Both the position numbers and the translations under genes were made by a program. From Nocardia sp. NBC_00508 (GTDB lineage Bacteria; Actinomycetota; Actinomycetes; Mycobacteriales; Mycobacteriaceae): a stretch of 64,000 nt of DNA. Of the stretch, positions 1-8,331 are shown piece by piece; position 1 is the first letter of the stretch; the number at the start of each line of letters is the position of its first letter. The stretch lies in assembly GCF_036346875.1 (NCBI RefSeq), contig NZ_CP107852.1, positions 3,472,001 to 3,536,000 on the forward strand, in the 5' to 3' direction. Below the pieces are notes generated by a model that was not told where the DNA came from, searched no databases, and saw only the letters and a program-made list of their open reading frames with translations.

Positions 1-517
1 TCCGGTGGACGGCTCGGGGCTCAGCGGTGGTCTGGTCGGTTTCGGCGTCGCCATCGCCGCCACCGCGGCGGGCATGCTGGTGGCCGCTGTCGTGGCGCCG
101 CTGCTCATCCCCAGGCTGGGGCGGCCGCGCACGGTGGTCGCCGGTCTGATCACCGCCTTGCTGGTGCAAATCACCCTGGTCACACCGATCGCGTTCGCCG
201 ACTCGGGCACCGCGGTGCAGCGCGCGCATCAACTTCTGCTGGTCGGCGCGTTTCTGTTGGGGCTGGCCGGGCAGACGATCAAGCTCACCGGTGACGCGAC
301 AATGCAGATCGATATCGATGACGCACGGCGGGGCCAGGTATTCGCATTACAGGACACCGTCTTCAACATCGCGTTCGTGCTGGCGATCGCGGTTGCGGCG
401 CTGGTGATTCCGGACGACGGCCGATCGCTGGCCGTGATTCTCGCCGGCGCCGCGATCTACGGCGCGGGCATCGCGGCGATCGCGCTGAACACGCGACGCG
501 GCACACTCACGCGATGA
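1..517 (+). CDS. MFS-type transporter, C-terminal fragment
   Basis: The gene runs in from the left edge, so only about the last 170 residues are seen. They contain five hydrophobic segments (roughly residues 8-30, 43-63, 75-92, 118-137 and 141-160) separated by short charged loops, as in the second half of a major facilitator permease. The fragment ends in an Arg-rich tail. Substrate cannot be inferred. Its stop codon lies inside the end of the convergent gene on the minus strand (11-bp overlap). The true start is outside the window. The family assignment rests on hydropathy pattern and a general resemblance to actinobacterial MFS exporters. Confidence 0.7.
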   Translation, partial: PVDGSGLSGGLVGFGVAIAATAAGMLVAAVVAPLLIPRLGRPRTVVAGLITALLVQITLVTPIAFADSGTAVQRAHQLLLVGAFLLGLAGQTIKLTGDATMQIDIDDARRGQVFALQDTVFNIAFVLAIAVAALVIPDDGRSLAVILAGAAIYGAGIAAIALNTRRGTLTR

Positions 518-995
518 ACGGTTCGTCGCCGAGGGTTCGTCCGTCGCGGCTCAACCAGTGCGCCAAGTGGTGGGGCAGCGCGTCGGCCAGTGCGGCGGAA
601 TGGTCGGAGTCCGGCTGCGTGGACAGTACATCCGCCGGCTCCGCGCCGTCGACGAGGCGATCGGGCGCCTCCTGCTCGGTGCGCACGATCCAATCCAACG
701 GCTCGCTCGCTGCGTCGGTGGGCAGACCGGTGACCTGGTGATTCCAGGTGCCGAGCCCGGTGGGGTCGGTGAAGAAATGGTCGAGCACACCGTCGTCGTC
801 GAGATCCAGCGCCGCGATATCGGCGACGCCGGAGCCGGAAGAATCCCAGAGCGCGTCGTCGGCGCTGCCATCTCCGTCGAAGTCCAGCCGCACCGCGTCG
901 GCGGCTCCCGTGTCGCCGAGTTCCAGGTCGGCCGGACTGGTCCAAACGTGCACGGGACCGTCGCCGGTGCCGAACACGTACTCGATCTCGTTCAT
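507..995 (-). CDS. DUF6802-like conserved hypothetical protein
   Basis: A 162-residue acidic protein with no signal peptide or membrane segment. It contains DFDGDG and DLDDDG stretches (about residues 38-43 and 64-69), which look like Asp-rich calcium-binding loops of the dockerin or thrombospondin type-3 kind, and a conserved-looking WIVRTEQ segment. Such proteins are common in mycobacteria and nocardiae (DUF6802 family by recollection); no biochemical role is known to me. The ATG start is preceded by AAAGG. It is convergent with the MFS gene and divergent from the short ORF at 1126. Confidence 0.65.
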   Translation of the reverse strand: MNEIEYVFGTGDGPVHVWTSPADLELGDTGAADAVRLDFDGDGSADDALWDSSGSGVADIAALDLDDDGVLDHFFTDPTGLGTWNHQVTGLPTDAASEPLDWIVRTEQEAPDRLVDGAEPADVLSTQPDSDHSAALADALPHHLAHWLSRDGRTLGDEPFIA

Positions 996-1125
996 ATACC
1001 TTTGGACGCGCGCGCAGCGACACCGGTTCCATTACCCGGACGTTTTCCGATTCTCGTCCCACGTTCGCGGGCGCAGTTCCGGTATGTTGACCTGTCGGCG
1101 GCCGACCGACAGGAGACAACACGAC

Positions 1126-1218
1126 ATGGGTTTTCCGGCGAAGACGCCCGATGCGGTGACAAAACTGCTGGGCGCGTGGAAGACCCGGGCCGCTACCGGT
1201 CGCCCGGCGGTCGGCTAG
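1126..1218 (+). CDS. Possible 30-residue leader peptide ahead of DUF4185 gene
   Basis: A short ORF beginning [11 protein letters not shown]. It has a good Shine-Dalgarno (AGGAGA at 1111-1116, 9 nt before the ATG). It ends 16 nt before the DUF4185 gene, which has no convincing ribosome binding site of its own. The arrangement suggests either a real small protein or a leader whose translation feeds the next gene. No family is recognised. It is short enough to arise by chance, so the call is tentative. Confidence 0.35.
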   Translation: MGFPAKTPDAVTKLLGAWKTRAATGRPAVG

Positions 1219-1234
1219 CGGCCGCCGAGCCGAC

Positions 1235-2944
1235 GTGATGCGCCGATCCGGAATCACATCCCCTTGTGCACCGGCGTTGTTCGGCGCGCTACTCGCCGGC
1301 GTTCTCACTATGCCGATGCCCGCCGCGCAGTCCGCACCGTTCCCGTGGGCGCCGCCGCCGGTGAACAGCTGCGGTGAGGTCGGGTTCGATCCGCTCGATC
1401 GCGAGCCCGATCCCGCGCAGCCGCCTCCTCCGCCACTGCCGCCGCAGATCGATATTCCGGTTCCGGTCCCGGAGATCACGCCGGTTCCAGTGCCCGACCC
1501 GCCACAGGACAACACGCGGATCGTCCCCGACCCACTGCCGGAGAATCCGTGCGACAACCCGTGCCCGGATATCAGGGACAACCCGAAACCGCCGGAGCCC
1601 GATGCCGATCCGAGCCCGAAGTCCGACAACGGCACCGCTCCCGGGCCCGGCACTGGTTCGGGCTCCAGCTCTGGTTCCGCCCCGGGGTCGGGCAGCGGCT
1701 CGGGCTCCGGAAGCAGTTCGGGTTCGGGTAGCGGCTCGGGTTCCGGCAGCGGCTCGGGTTCCGGTGACCCGGTCAAACTGCCGCGCATCGAGTTCAAGCC
1801 GGAGGTCGAACCGATTCCGATTCCGGTGCCCGGCGGTCCGGGTGAGGAGCCACAGCCCGCTCCGCCGCACGTGGTGCATCCGGCTGAACCGGGTCCGCTC
1901 GCGGCGCCGGTGGCCGCGCCGCGCGTCGAATCGGTACGGCTGGTCGGTCAGGTGACCGGGCACGGTTCGGAGAACCGCACCGACATGCGCTGGCAGGTCG
2001 ACGGCACCGACCTCGGGCTGATGTGGGAAACGACGCCAGGCGAGGTGGCCGTGGTTTTCGGCGACACCTTCGGCAAGGGCTGGGGCGGCGGTGGCGCAGG
2101 CAACGACGACCAGGACTGGCGCAGCAACGTAATCGGCTTCAGTACCGATCGCGACCTGTCCGACGGCCTGACGCTGGATACCTTCGCACAGGACAGCCGC
2201 TGTCACGCCGCGGAGATCCTGGGCAGCCGCAAGATCAAGAACTGGGAGACCACCACCATCCCGACCTCCGGGTTCGCCATCGGGAACCGGCAATACCTGA
2301 GCTACATGTCGGTGAACAGGTGGAGCCGCATCCCCGGCCTGTGGTGGACCAACTACGGCGGCATCGCCTACTCCGACGATCACGGGCGTACCTGGAGGAA
2401 AGACCAGCATGCCAAGTGGGAGAACTTCTTCGGCCTCGGCAGGTTCCAGGTAGCGGCGATGGTGCCGGAGGGCGACTACGTCTACATGTTCGGCACGCCC
2501 AACGGCCGCATCGGTGTCATCGGGCTGGCCAGAGTGCCGAAGCACCAGGTGCTCAACAAATCCGCCTACCAGTACTGGGTGGGCGGCAGCTGGGCGCCCG
2601 CGGCCGAGAATCAGGCCACCCCGCTCGTGCTCGGCATGGCCAGTGAGCTATCGGTGCGCTACGACCGGGAGACCGAGCAGTGGCAGATGGTCTATCTGGA
2701 TTCGGCGCAGGGCGCGATCGTGCTGCGCACCGCGTCCAGCCCGCAGGGGGCATGGACGGAGACGATCCCGCTGGTATCCACCGCCGACTACCCGAAGTCC
2801 TATGGCGGTTTCATCCATCCATGGTCGACGGGCGAGGATCTGTACTTCACGCTCTCGGAGTGGGACAGCTACAACGTGTATCTCATGCACGCCCGGCTGA
2901 ATTCGAGCGCCGGTCAGGCCGCACGGACGAACCGCACGGGCTGA
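1235..2944 (+). CDS. Secreted DUF4185 domain protein with Pro-rich and Gly-Ser linker
   Basis: A 569-residue protein with an N-terminal signal peptide (Arg-Arg start, hydrophobic core about residues 12-26, Ala-rich cleavage region before APFPWAP). Residues about 45-135 are Pro/Asp-rich. Residues about 140-178 are a Gly-Ser repeat linker. The rest (about 230-560) matches the beta-propeller-like DUF4185 family found in secreted actinobacterial proteins, with motifs such as [13 protein letters not shown] and YMFGTPNGR. Members are thought to act outside the cell, perhaps on glycans, but the substrate is unproven. Start is GTG 1235 or ATG 1238; neither has a clear RBS. The 3' end overlaps the convergent pxpC by 31 bp. 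Confidence 0.8.
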   Translation: MMRRSGITSPCAPALFGALLAGVLTMPMPAAQSAPFPWAPPPVNSCGEVGFDPLDREPDPAQPPPPPLPPQIDIPVPVPEITPVPVPDPPQDNTRIVPDPLPENPCDNPCPDIRDNPKPPEPDADPSPKSDNGTAPGPGTGSGSSSGSAPGSGSGSGSGSSSGSGSGSGSGSGSGSGDPVKLPRIEFKPEVEPIPIPVPGGPGEEPQPAPPHVVHPAEPGPLAAPVAAPRVESVRLVGQVTGHGSENRTDMRWQVDGTDLGLMWETTPGEVAVVFGDTFGKGWGGGGAGNDDQDWRSNVIGFSTDRDLSDGLTLDTFAQDSRCHAAEILGSRKIKNWETTTIPTSGFAIGNRQYLSYMSVNRWSRIPGLWWTNYGGIAYSDDHGRTWRKDQHAKWENFFGLGRFQVAAMVPEGDYVYMFGTPNGRIGVIGLARVPKHQVLNKSAYQYWVGGSWAPAAENQATPLVLGMASELSVRYDRETEQWQMVYLDSAQGAIVLRTASSPQGAWTETIPLVSTADYPKSYGGFIHPWSTGEDLYFTLSEWDSYNVYLMHARLNSSAGQAARTNRTG

Positions 2945-3771
2945 CCGGGGCGCGCCTGCGCGATCGCGTCGACATCCGCATCGATGACCACGGCGATCAC
3001 GGGGTAGCCGCCCGTGATCGGGTGGTCGGCGAGGAAGATCACCGGCTGCCCGCTCGGCGGCACCTGGATCGATCCGAGCGCCATGCCTTCGGTCGGCAGC
3101 TCGCGGGTGTCCGTGCGGGCCAACGGAGGGCCGGTCCGGCGATCGAGTCGCGCACCGATCCGGTCGGTATCGGAGGAGACGGCCCAGAGGCCGTCGAACA
3201 AGGCAGCGGCATCGGTGAACCAGTCGTCGCGCGGACCGAGCACGGCACGCACGGTGACGACGTCCACGGGCAGCTCGGCCACCGGGGCGAAATCCACGAT
3301 CGGAATGGTGTGCGGAGACGGGCCGATCGGGAGACGATCCCCCTCGGCCAACGGCTCCGGCCCCAATCCCGACATGGTGTCCCGGCTGCGCGAACCGAGC
3401 GTGGGGGGTACGTCGATACCGCCGCGCACGGCGACATAGCTGCGCAGTCCGACCGCCGCGTAATCGAGCCGAAGCACCTGTCCCGGCTCGAGCTCCAGCA
3501 CACTGGCATGCCCCACGGGCCTGCCGTCAACAGTCGCGGGCGCCGCCGCGCCGGTGACCGCCAGCATGACGTGTTCTTCGGCGTGCAGCGCGAATCCGCC
3601 CAGTAGCACCTCGATCGCCGCGTGGCCCTCGGGGTTGCCGACCAGCCGATTGGCCAACCGCAGCGACCCACGGTCCGCAGCGCCCGCGGAACCGACACCG
3701 GAATCGAACCAGCCCGCCCTGCCGAGATCTTGAATGGTCGCGAGCGGACCGACCTGGTCGACGACGATCAT
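2914..3771 (-). CDS. pxpC: 5-oxoprolinase subunit PxpC (KipA-type carboxyltransferase domain)
   Basis: A 285-residue protein starting MIVVDQVGPLATIQDLGR, the standard beginning of the KipA / urea-amidolyase C-terminal family. With PxpA and PxpB it forms the ATP-dependent 5-oxoprolinase that opens 5-oxo-L-proline (pyroglutamate) to L-glutamate in the cytoplasm. An upstream in-frame ATG at 3849 exists, but the internal ATG gives the family start and an ATGA overlap with pxpB, so 3771 is chosen. Motifs such as ADHPITGGYPVIAVV near the C-terminus fit the family. It is the last gene of a three-gene operon in which every junction overlaps by 4 bp. Confidence 0.9.
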   Translation of the reverse strand: MIVVDQVGPLATIQDLGRAGWFDSGVGSAGAADRGSLRLANRLVGNPEGHAAIEVLLGGFALHAEEHVMLAVTGAAAPATVDGRPVGHASVLELEPGQVLRLDYAAVGLRSYVAVRGGIDVPPTLGSRSRDTMSGLGPEPLAEGDRLPIGPSPHTIPIVDFAPVAELPVDVVTVRAVLGPRDDWFTDAAALFDGLWAVSSDTDRIGARLDRRTGPPLARTDTRELPTEGMALGSIQVPPSGQPVIFLADHPITGGYPVIAVVIDADVDAIAQARPGQPVRFVRAA

Positions 3772-4490
3772 CCGGCGTCCTTCGCGTCGACGAATCGGAC
3801 CGTGTCGCCCGCGCGGACCAATGCGGGTGGATCGCGCTCGATCTCCCACATCCTGAGCTCAGTGGTCCCGATCAGCTGCCACCCGCCGGGCGTACTGCGC
3901 GGATACACCGCGCTGTAACCTCCGGCCAGCGCGACCGCGCCCGCTGGAATCGCGGTACGCGCCCGCGCTCGGCGTGGAACGGCCAGCCGGCCATCGGGCG
4001 ATTCCAGGTAACCGAAGCCGGGCGCGAATCCGACGAACGCGCACCGCCACACCGTCTCGGTGTGCGCGGCGATCACCTCGGCGGTGCTGAGTTCGAGCAG
4101 CCTGGCCACCTCGTCCAGATCGGCGCCGTCGTAGCGCACCGGGATCATCACCGGGGCGGCTCGGAAAGCGTTGTCCGGCAGTGTTACCCGGGACGCGTTG
4201 GGCCGCAGTTCGCGCAGCGAAACGAGCATGGTGGTCAGCGCGCGGCGCACCGCGTCACGGTCGCGTGGTGAATCCAGCGTCAGCAGTACGGTTTCCGCGG
4301 CCGGGAGTACGTCCTGCACACCGGGGATCGATCCGGCTCGCAGCGCAGCGACGAGGTCCGCCACAACCTCCCGTCGCTCCGGCGTCACCAACAGCGCCCG
4401 ATCGCCTGCTGGGCGAATCGCCGTCTCGGCCTCGTGCCGAGCCGCGTCGGGGACCGCGCCCTTCGTCATATCCCGCATATCCCGCCTCAA
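3768..4490 (-). CDS. pxpB: 5-oxoprolinase subunit PxpB (KipI / allophanate hydrolase subunit 1 family)
   Basis: A 240-residue protein of the KipI family, whose core begins at IRPAGDRALLVTPE (about residue 26). It has the characteristic VPVRYDGADLDEVA and GFAPGFGYLE motifs, followed by the PRRARARTAIPAGAVALAGG segment. It is the middle subunit gene of the PxpABC 5-oxoprolinase. Several closely spaced in-frame ATG codons (positions 1, 5 and 8 of the protein) make the exact start uncertain by up to seven residues. It overlaps pxpC and pxpA by 4 bp each, so translation is probably coupled. Confidence 0.88.
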   Translation of the reverse strand: MRRDMRDMTKGAVPDAARHEAETAIRPAGDRALLVTPERREVVADLVAALRAGSIPGVQDVLPAAETVLLTLDSPRDRDAVRRALTTMLVSLRELRPNASRVTLPDNAFRAAPVMIPVRYDGADLDEVARLLELSTAEVIAAHTETVWRCAFVGFAPGFGYLESPDGRLAVPRRARARTAIPAGAVALAGGYSAVYPRSTPGGWQLIGTTELRMWEIERDPPALVRAGDTVRFVDAKDAG

Positions 4491-5242
4491 CCGAACGGCT
4501 CCACCGGCACGCCGACTTCGTCCAGCGCGGCGCGGATGCGACGGGCCATCTCCACCGCCGCGGGCGAATCACCGTGCACGCAGATACTCGCGGCGCGCAC
4601 TGCCACCGCGCCGGATCCGTCGACCGTCCGCGCCGTGCCCGACTCGGCGATCGAAACCGCTTGGCGGACCGCATCCTCCGGGCGCAGCACCGCGCCGGGC
4701 TCACCGCGCGGGGCCAGTGCGCCACCGAGCGTGTAGGCGCGGTCGGCGAAACCCTCGCCGACGAATCGCACCCCCGCGGCCTGCGCGGCCAGCTCCAGCT
4801 GGGTGCCCGCCGGGCCGAGCAACGCGAGCCGCGGGTCGTACTCCACTATCGCGCCCAGCACCGCATCGGCCAGCTTCAGATCGCGCGCGGCCGAATGATA
4901 AAGCGCCCCGTGCGGTTTCACGTACCGCACCCGATCGCCCGCGGCCTTCGCGAAGGCGTCGAGGGCGCCGATCTGATACAGCGCCTCGTCGTGCAGCTCG
5001 CCGGGCGCGACAGTGATCTCGCGCCGCCCGAATCCGGCCAGGTCCCGGTATCCGACATGGGCGCCGATCCGCACCCCCTTCGCCACCGCGAGCGCACAGG
5101 TCTTGCGCATGATCGAGGGGTCGCCCGCGTGGAAGCCGCAGGCGATGTTCGCACTGGTGACGATGTCGAGCATCGCGGTGTCGTCGCCCATCGTCCACGG
5201 TCCGAAGCCCTCGCCGAGATCACTGTTGAGATCCAGCGCCAT
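4487..5242 (-). CDS. pxpA: 5-oxoprolinase subunit PxpA (LamB/YcsF family)
   Basis: A 251-residue protein starting MALDLNSDLGEGFGPW, the diagnostic LamB/YcsF N-terminus, followed by SANIACGFHAGDP and KPHGALYH motifs. It is the catalytic-type subunit of PxpABC, converting 5-oxoproline to glutamate with ATP. The reading frame is open for 46 codons upstream, but the family start and a GGGAGAA ribosome site point to 5242. It is the first gene of the pxpABC operon. The divergent gap 5243-5382 must hold its promoter. The pathway salvages pyroglutamate formed spontaneously from glutamine or glutamyl peptides. Confidence 0.92.
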   Translation of the reverse strand: MALDLNSDLGEGFGPWTMGDDTAMLDIVTSANIACGFHAGDPSIMRKTCALAVAKGVRIGAHVGYRDLAGFGRREITVAPGELHDEALYQIGALDAFAKAAGDRVRYVKPHGALYHSAARDLKLADAVLGAIVEYDPRLALLGPAGTQLELAAQAAGVRFVGEGFADRAYTLGGALAPRGEPGAVLRPEDAVRQAVSIAESGTARTVDGSGAVAVRAASICVHGDSPAAVEMARRIRAALDEVGVPVEPFG

Positions 5243-5382
5243 GTCCGTTCTCCCAGCTCCGTGTTGCGGCGGACTTTCGATTCTCGTCCCGGAGCGTTCG
5301 TCCCGGCAAATGCAGCCGTCCGCGCGACCTGGGTCACAGATCACAGGTTCGGCAGGCCACGCCAAGTACGCTCGGTCCAATC

Positions 5383-6198
5383 ATGGCCACGTATTTCGAT
5401 CCGAAGTCCTGGTCGCCGTCACGGGCCGTCGATGCCGGCAAGCGCCTGTTCGATCAATCCTGGCTGGAGCAGTGGGTCGCGCTGAGCTCCGCTTGGCTGG
5501 ATCCGGTCGCGGACCTCGGCTCCGGGACGGTCACGGCGCTGCTGCCGGATGTGCTGATGACAATGCTCAGCGAGGGCATCTCGAGCCGGTTCGGCGGGCA
5601 GCAGGTCAGCGCGACGGTGCTCGGTCACGACCTCCGCGCCACCTTGCAGGTGCTGAAGGTGCGCCGCCGCGGCGCGCATTTCCAGACCAAGACGGTGTTG
5701 TCGCGGCTGCGCTGGGACGATCATCCGATCGAGGCCGTAACCGTCATCGCACACGGCGTCCGGTTGATTCCGGGTGTGCCCACCAAGGTCCGTGCCGGCC
5801 AGCTCGACCTGGACGGCACGGTTACCGTCGCGGCGCTGGTCGGCTGGCTCAACACCCAGCCGCTGGACTGGACCTTGGACCTGCACGCAACCGGGTTCAT
5901 CCTGGCCCGGCACCGCCGCCGAGCGGTCACCGCGCTGGTCGAAGCATCCGTCACGGACAATCGGCTGGACATCGCGGTGCGCAGAGCGAGCTGGTTCGGC
6001 GTTCGGATCCCGCGCCGGATGATCAACGCACCCGCGGTGGCGCTCGAACGACTGCCCAACGGCGCACGAATCGCGCACGCTGTCCATGAGGGCGAGTCGA
6101 TCCGGTTCCGCATCGAACTGCCGGAGATCACCGGTTCGTTCGACCTCGCGCAGATCCGCTCCGCGATCCTGGCGGGCACCACCCTGATCGTCTTCTGA
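5383..6198 (+). CDS. Conserved hypothetical protein (lipid-binding DUF2993/LmeA-like fold possible)
   Basis: A 271-residue protein without signal peptide or membrane helix. It is rich in beta-strand-like alternating segments (LRATLQVLKVRRRGAHFQTK, TVTVAALVGWLNTQ, VRFRIELPEI-type stretches). The pattern loosely resembles the DUF2993/LmeA family of phospholipid-binding proteins, but no diagnostic motif is present, so the function is left open. It stands alone between the divergent pxp operon and the convergent pcnA. The gap to pcnA is only 5 bp, so the two genes end tail to tail. Confidence 0.6.
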   Translation: MATYFDPKSWSPSRAVDAGKRLFDQSWLEQWVALSSAWLDPVADLGSGTVTALLPDVLMTMLSEGISSRFGGQQVSATVLGHDLRATLQVLKVRRRGAHFQTKTVLSRLRWDDHPIEAVTVIAHGVRLIPGVPTKVRAGQLDLDGTVTVAALVGWLNTQPLDWTLDLHATGFILARHRRRAVTALVEASVTDNRLDIAVRRASWFGVRIPRRMINAPAVALERLPNGARIAHAVHEGESIRFRIELPEITGSFDLAQIRSAILAGTTLIVF

Positions 6199-6203
6199 GC
6201 CGG

Positions 6204-7664
6204 TCAGCTCTGCGTCTTCCACCACTCGAGCAGCGCCGACTCGGCTTCGTCACGGGTGAGCGGGCCGCGGTCGAGGCGCAGTTCCTTCAAATGCCGCCAG
6301 GCCCGGCCGACCTCAGGGCCGGGCGGCAGGCCGAGCAGCTCCATGATCGCGTTGCCGTCCAGGTCAGGGCGGACCTTGGCCAGATCCTCCTGCTGCCGCA
6401 AACGTTCGATCCGCGTCTCCAGCTCGTCGTAGGTGGCGCGCAGCGCGGCGGCCCTTCGCTTATTGCGTGTGGTGCAGTCGGCACGGACGAGTTTGTGCAG
6501 ACGGGGGAGTAGGTCGCCGGCGTCGGTGACATAGCGCCGGACCGCCGAATCCGTCCACTGGCCTTTGCCGTAGCCGTGGAAGCGCAGATGCAGGAACACC
6601 AGCCTGGCTACGTCCTCGGTGAACTGCTTCGGATACTTCAGTGTCCGCATCCGTTTGCGCACCATCTTCGCGCCGACCACCTCGTGGTGGTGGAAGCTGA
6701 CGCCGCCGCCCGGCTCGTTGCGCTTGGTGTCCGGCTTGCCGATGTCGTGCAGCAGCGCAGCCCAGCGCAGCACCAGGTCGGGGTCGCCTTCTTCCTGGTC
6801 GATGGCCTGCTCCAAGACGGTGAGCGAATGCCAGTAGACGTCCTTGTGCTGATGATGTTCGTCGATCTCCAGCTTCATCGCAGGCACCTCGGGCAGCACC
6901 CGCTGGGCCAGCCCGGTCTCGCACATGACGTTGATGCCGTCGATCGGGTGTACGCCCGCGATCAGCTTGTCCAGCTCGACGCGCACCCGCTCCGCGGTGA
7001 TCCGGTCGATCTGTTCGGCCATCGCGATGATCGCGGTCCGCACCCGCGGGTGCAGTTCGAAGCCGAGCTGGGCGACGAACCGCGCGGCGCGCAGCATGCG
7101 CAGTGGGTCGTCGTTGAACGAATCCTCCGGCGCCGCAGGTGTATCGAGCACCCCCTCGAGCAGGGCGTTCATCCCATTGAGCGGATCGACGAACTCCAGC
7201 GCGCCGTCCGCGCCGATCCTGACCGCCATCGCGTTCACCGTGAAATCCCGGCGCACCAGGTCGTCCTCGAGCGAGTCGCCGAAGGTCACCTGGGGATTGC
7301 GGGATACGCGGTCGTAGCTGTCCGCGCGGAATGTGGTGATCTCCAGTTGCTCGGCGCCCTTGGCCGCGCTCACCGTGCCGAACGCGAGACCGCCGGTATC
7401 CCACAGATGGTCGGCCCACCCGCGCACGATGTCCTGTACCACCTCCGGGCGCGCGTCGGTGGTGAAATCCAGATCGGTCCCCAGTCTGCCGAGCACCGCG
7501 TCCCGCACACTGCCGCCTACCAGGTACAGCTCGTGCCCGCGGGCGGCGAACATCTCGCCCAGCGGCGTCAGCACATCCGACAGGCTCCCGAGCGTCACCG
7601 CCGCGGCGGCGAGCAATCGGGTACGTCTATCCAGCGCAGCGTCCTCGGACTTGGGCGAAACCAC
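6204..7664 (-). CDS. pcnA: CCA tRNA nucleotidyltransferase (PcnA-type)
   Basis: A 486-residue class II nucleotidyltransferase that adds or repairs the 3' CCA of tRNAs. The nucleotidyltransferase domain shows the GGSVRD motif at residues 50-55 and the catalytic Asp pair in TDLDFTTD (D64, D66). A central neck domain and an HD domain (LLHDIGKPDT, FHHHEVVGAK) follow. The frame is open for another 138 codons upstream, but the GTG at 7664 gives the usual length for mycobacterial PcnA homologues. Divergent from the NUDIX gene, as in the Rv3907c-Rv3908 pair. A working CCA enzyme matters here because the tRNA-Ile and one tRNA-Ala in this window lack an encoded CCA. Confidence 0.92.
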   Translation of the reverse strand: MVSPKSEDAALDRRTRLLAAAAVTLGSLSDVLTPLGEMFAARGHELYLVGGSVRDAVLGRLGTDLDFTTDARPEVVQDIVRGWADHLWDTGGLAFGTVSAAKGAEQLEITTFRADSYDRVSRNPQVTFGDSLEDDLVRRDFTVNAMAVRIGADGALEFVDPLNGMNALLEGVLDTPAAPEDSFNDDPLRMLRAARFVAQLGFELHPRVRTAIIAMAEQIDRITAERVRVELDKLIAGVHPIDGINVMCETGLAQRVLPEVPAMKLEIDEHHQHKDVYWHSLTVLEQAIDQEEGDPDLVLRWAALLHDIGKPDTKRNEPGGGVSFHHHEVVGAKMVRKRMRTLKYPKQFTEDVARLVFLHLRFHGYGKGQWTDSAVRRYVTDAGDLLPRLHKLVRADCTTRNKRRAAALRATYDELETRIERLRQQEDLAKVRPDLDGNAIMELLGLPPGPEVGRAWRHLKELRLDRGPLTRDEAESALLEWWKTQS

Positions 7665-7794
7665 GAATGAGCAGCTTACCGAGCCGCACCAACGAATATT
7701 ACGGCGCAGGCCGACGCAGCAGTTCGGACGCCGGCCGGCAGAGGGCCTCGAACGCGCCGCAGGCGCGGCCAGTTCAACACAGTAAGATTGCCAG

Positions 7795-8331
7795 GTGTCT
7801 CCGGCCGATCGTGCGAACAGTCGACGCCGCCAGTCTCGGCGCCGCGGTTCGGCCGCTAATGCCGCGAAACCGCGGATGCGCACGGTGCGGGAGACCTCGG
7901 CGGGCGGGCTGGTCGTCGACGGCCTGGATGGCCCGCGCGAGAAACGTAGCGCCGCCCTCATCGGCCGCACCGACCGCCGCGGGCGGCTACTGTGGTCACT
8001 GCCCAAAGGACATATCGAAGAAGGCGAGACCGCCGAGCAAACCGCGATCCGGGAGGTCGCCGAGGAGACGGGCATCAACGGTGTCGTGGTCGCCGAACTC
8101 GGCAGTATCGATTACTGGTTCGTGACCGACGGTCGGCGGGTACACAAAACGGTGCATCATTATCTGCTGCGTTCGGTCGGTGGTGAACTGTCCGACGCCG
8201 ACGTGGAAGTTACCCAGGTCGCGTGGGTTCCGTTGAGCGAGCTGGATTCTCGGCTGGCCTATGCCGACGAACGGCGGCTGGCCGAGATGGCGAACAAGCT
8301 GATCGACCGGATGGAGACCGGCAAGCGATGA
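7795..8331 (+). CDS. NUDIX hydrolase, MutT4-like
   Basis: A 178-residue NUDIX hydrolase. A basic N-terminal tail (residues 1-30, many Arg) precedes the fold. The Nudix box is complete: G72-x5-E78-x7-R86-E87-V-A-E90-E91-T-G93-I94. Its position between pcnA and the DUF6049 gene matches Rv3908 (mutT4), so it probably hydrolyses nucleoside diphosphate-linked substrates or damaged nucleotides; the substrate is not visible in the sequence. Start GTG at 7795. The 3' end overlaps the next ORF by 4 bp (ATGA). Confidence 0.88.
   Translation: MSPADRANSRRRQSRRRGSAANAAKPRMRTVRETSAGGLVVDGLDGPREKRSAALIGRTDRRGRLLWSLPKGHIEEGETAEQTAIREVAEETGINGVVVAELGSIDYWFVTDGRRVHKTVHHYLLRSVGGELSDADVEVTQVAWVPLSELDSRLAYADERRLAEMANKLIDRMETGKR

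Noticed and set aside
457..1797. Minus-strand frame with [13 protein letters not shown] repeats
   Set aside because: The repeats are only the antisense reading of the Gly-Ser linker in the DUF4185 gene.
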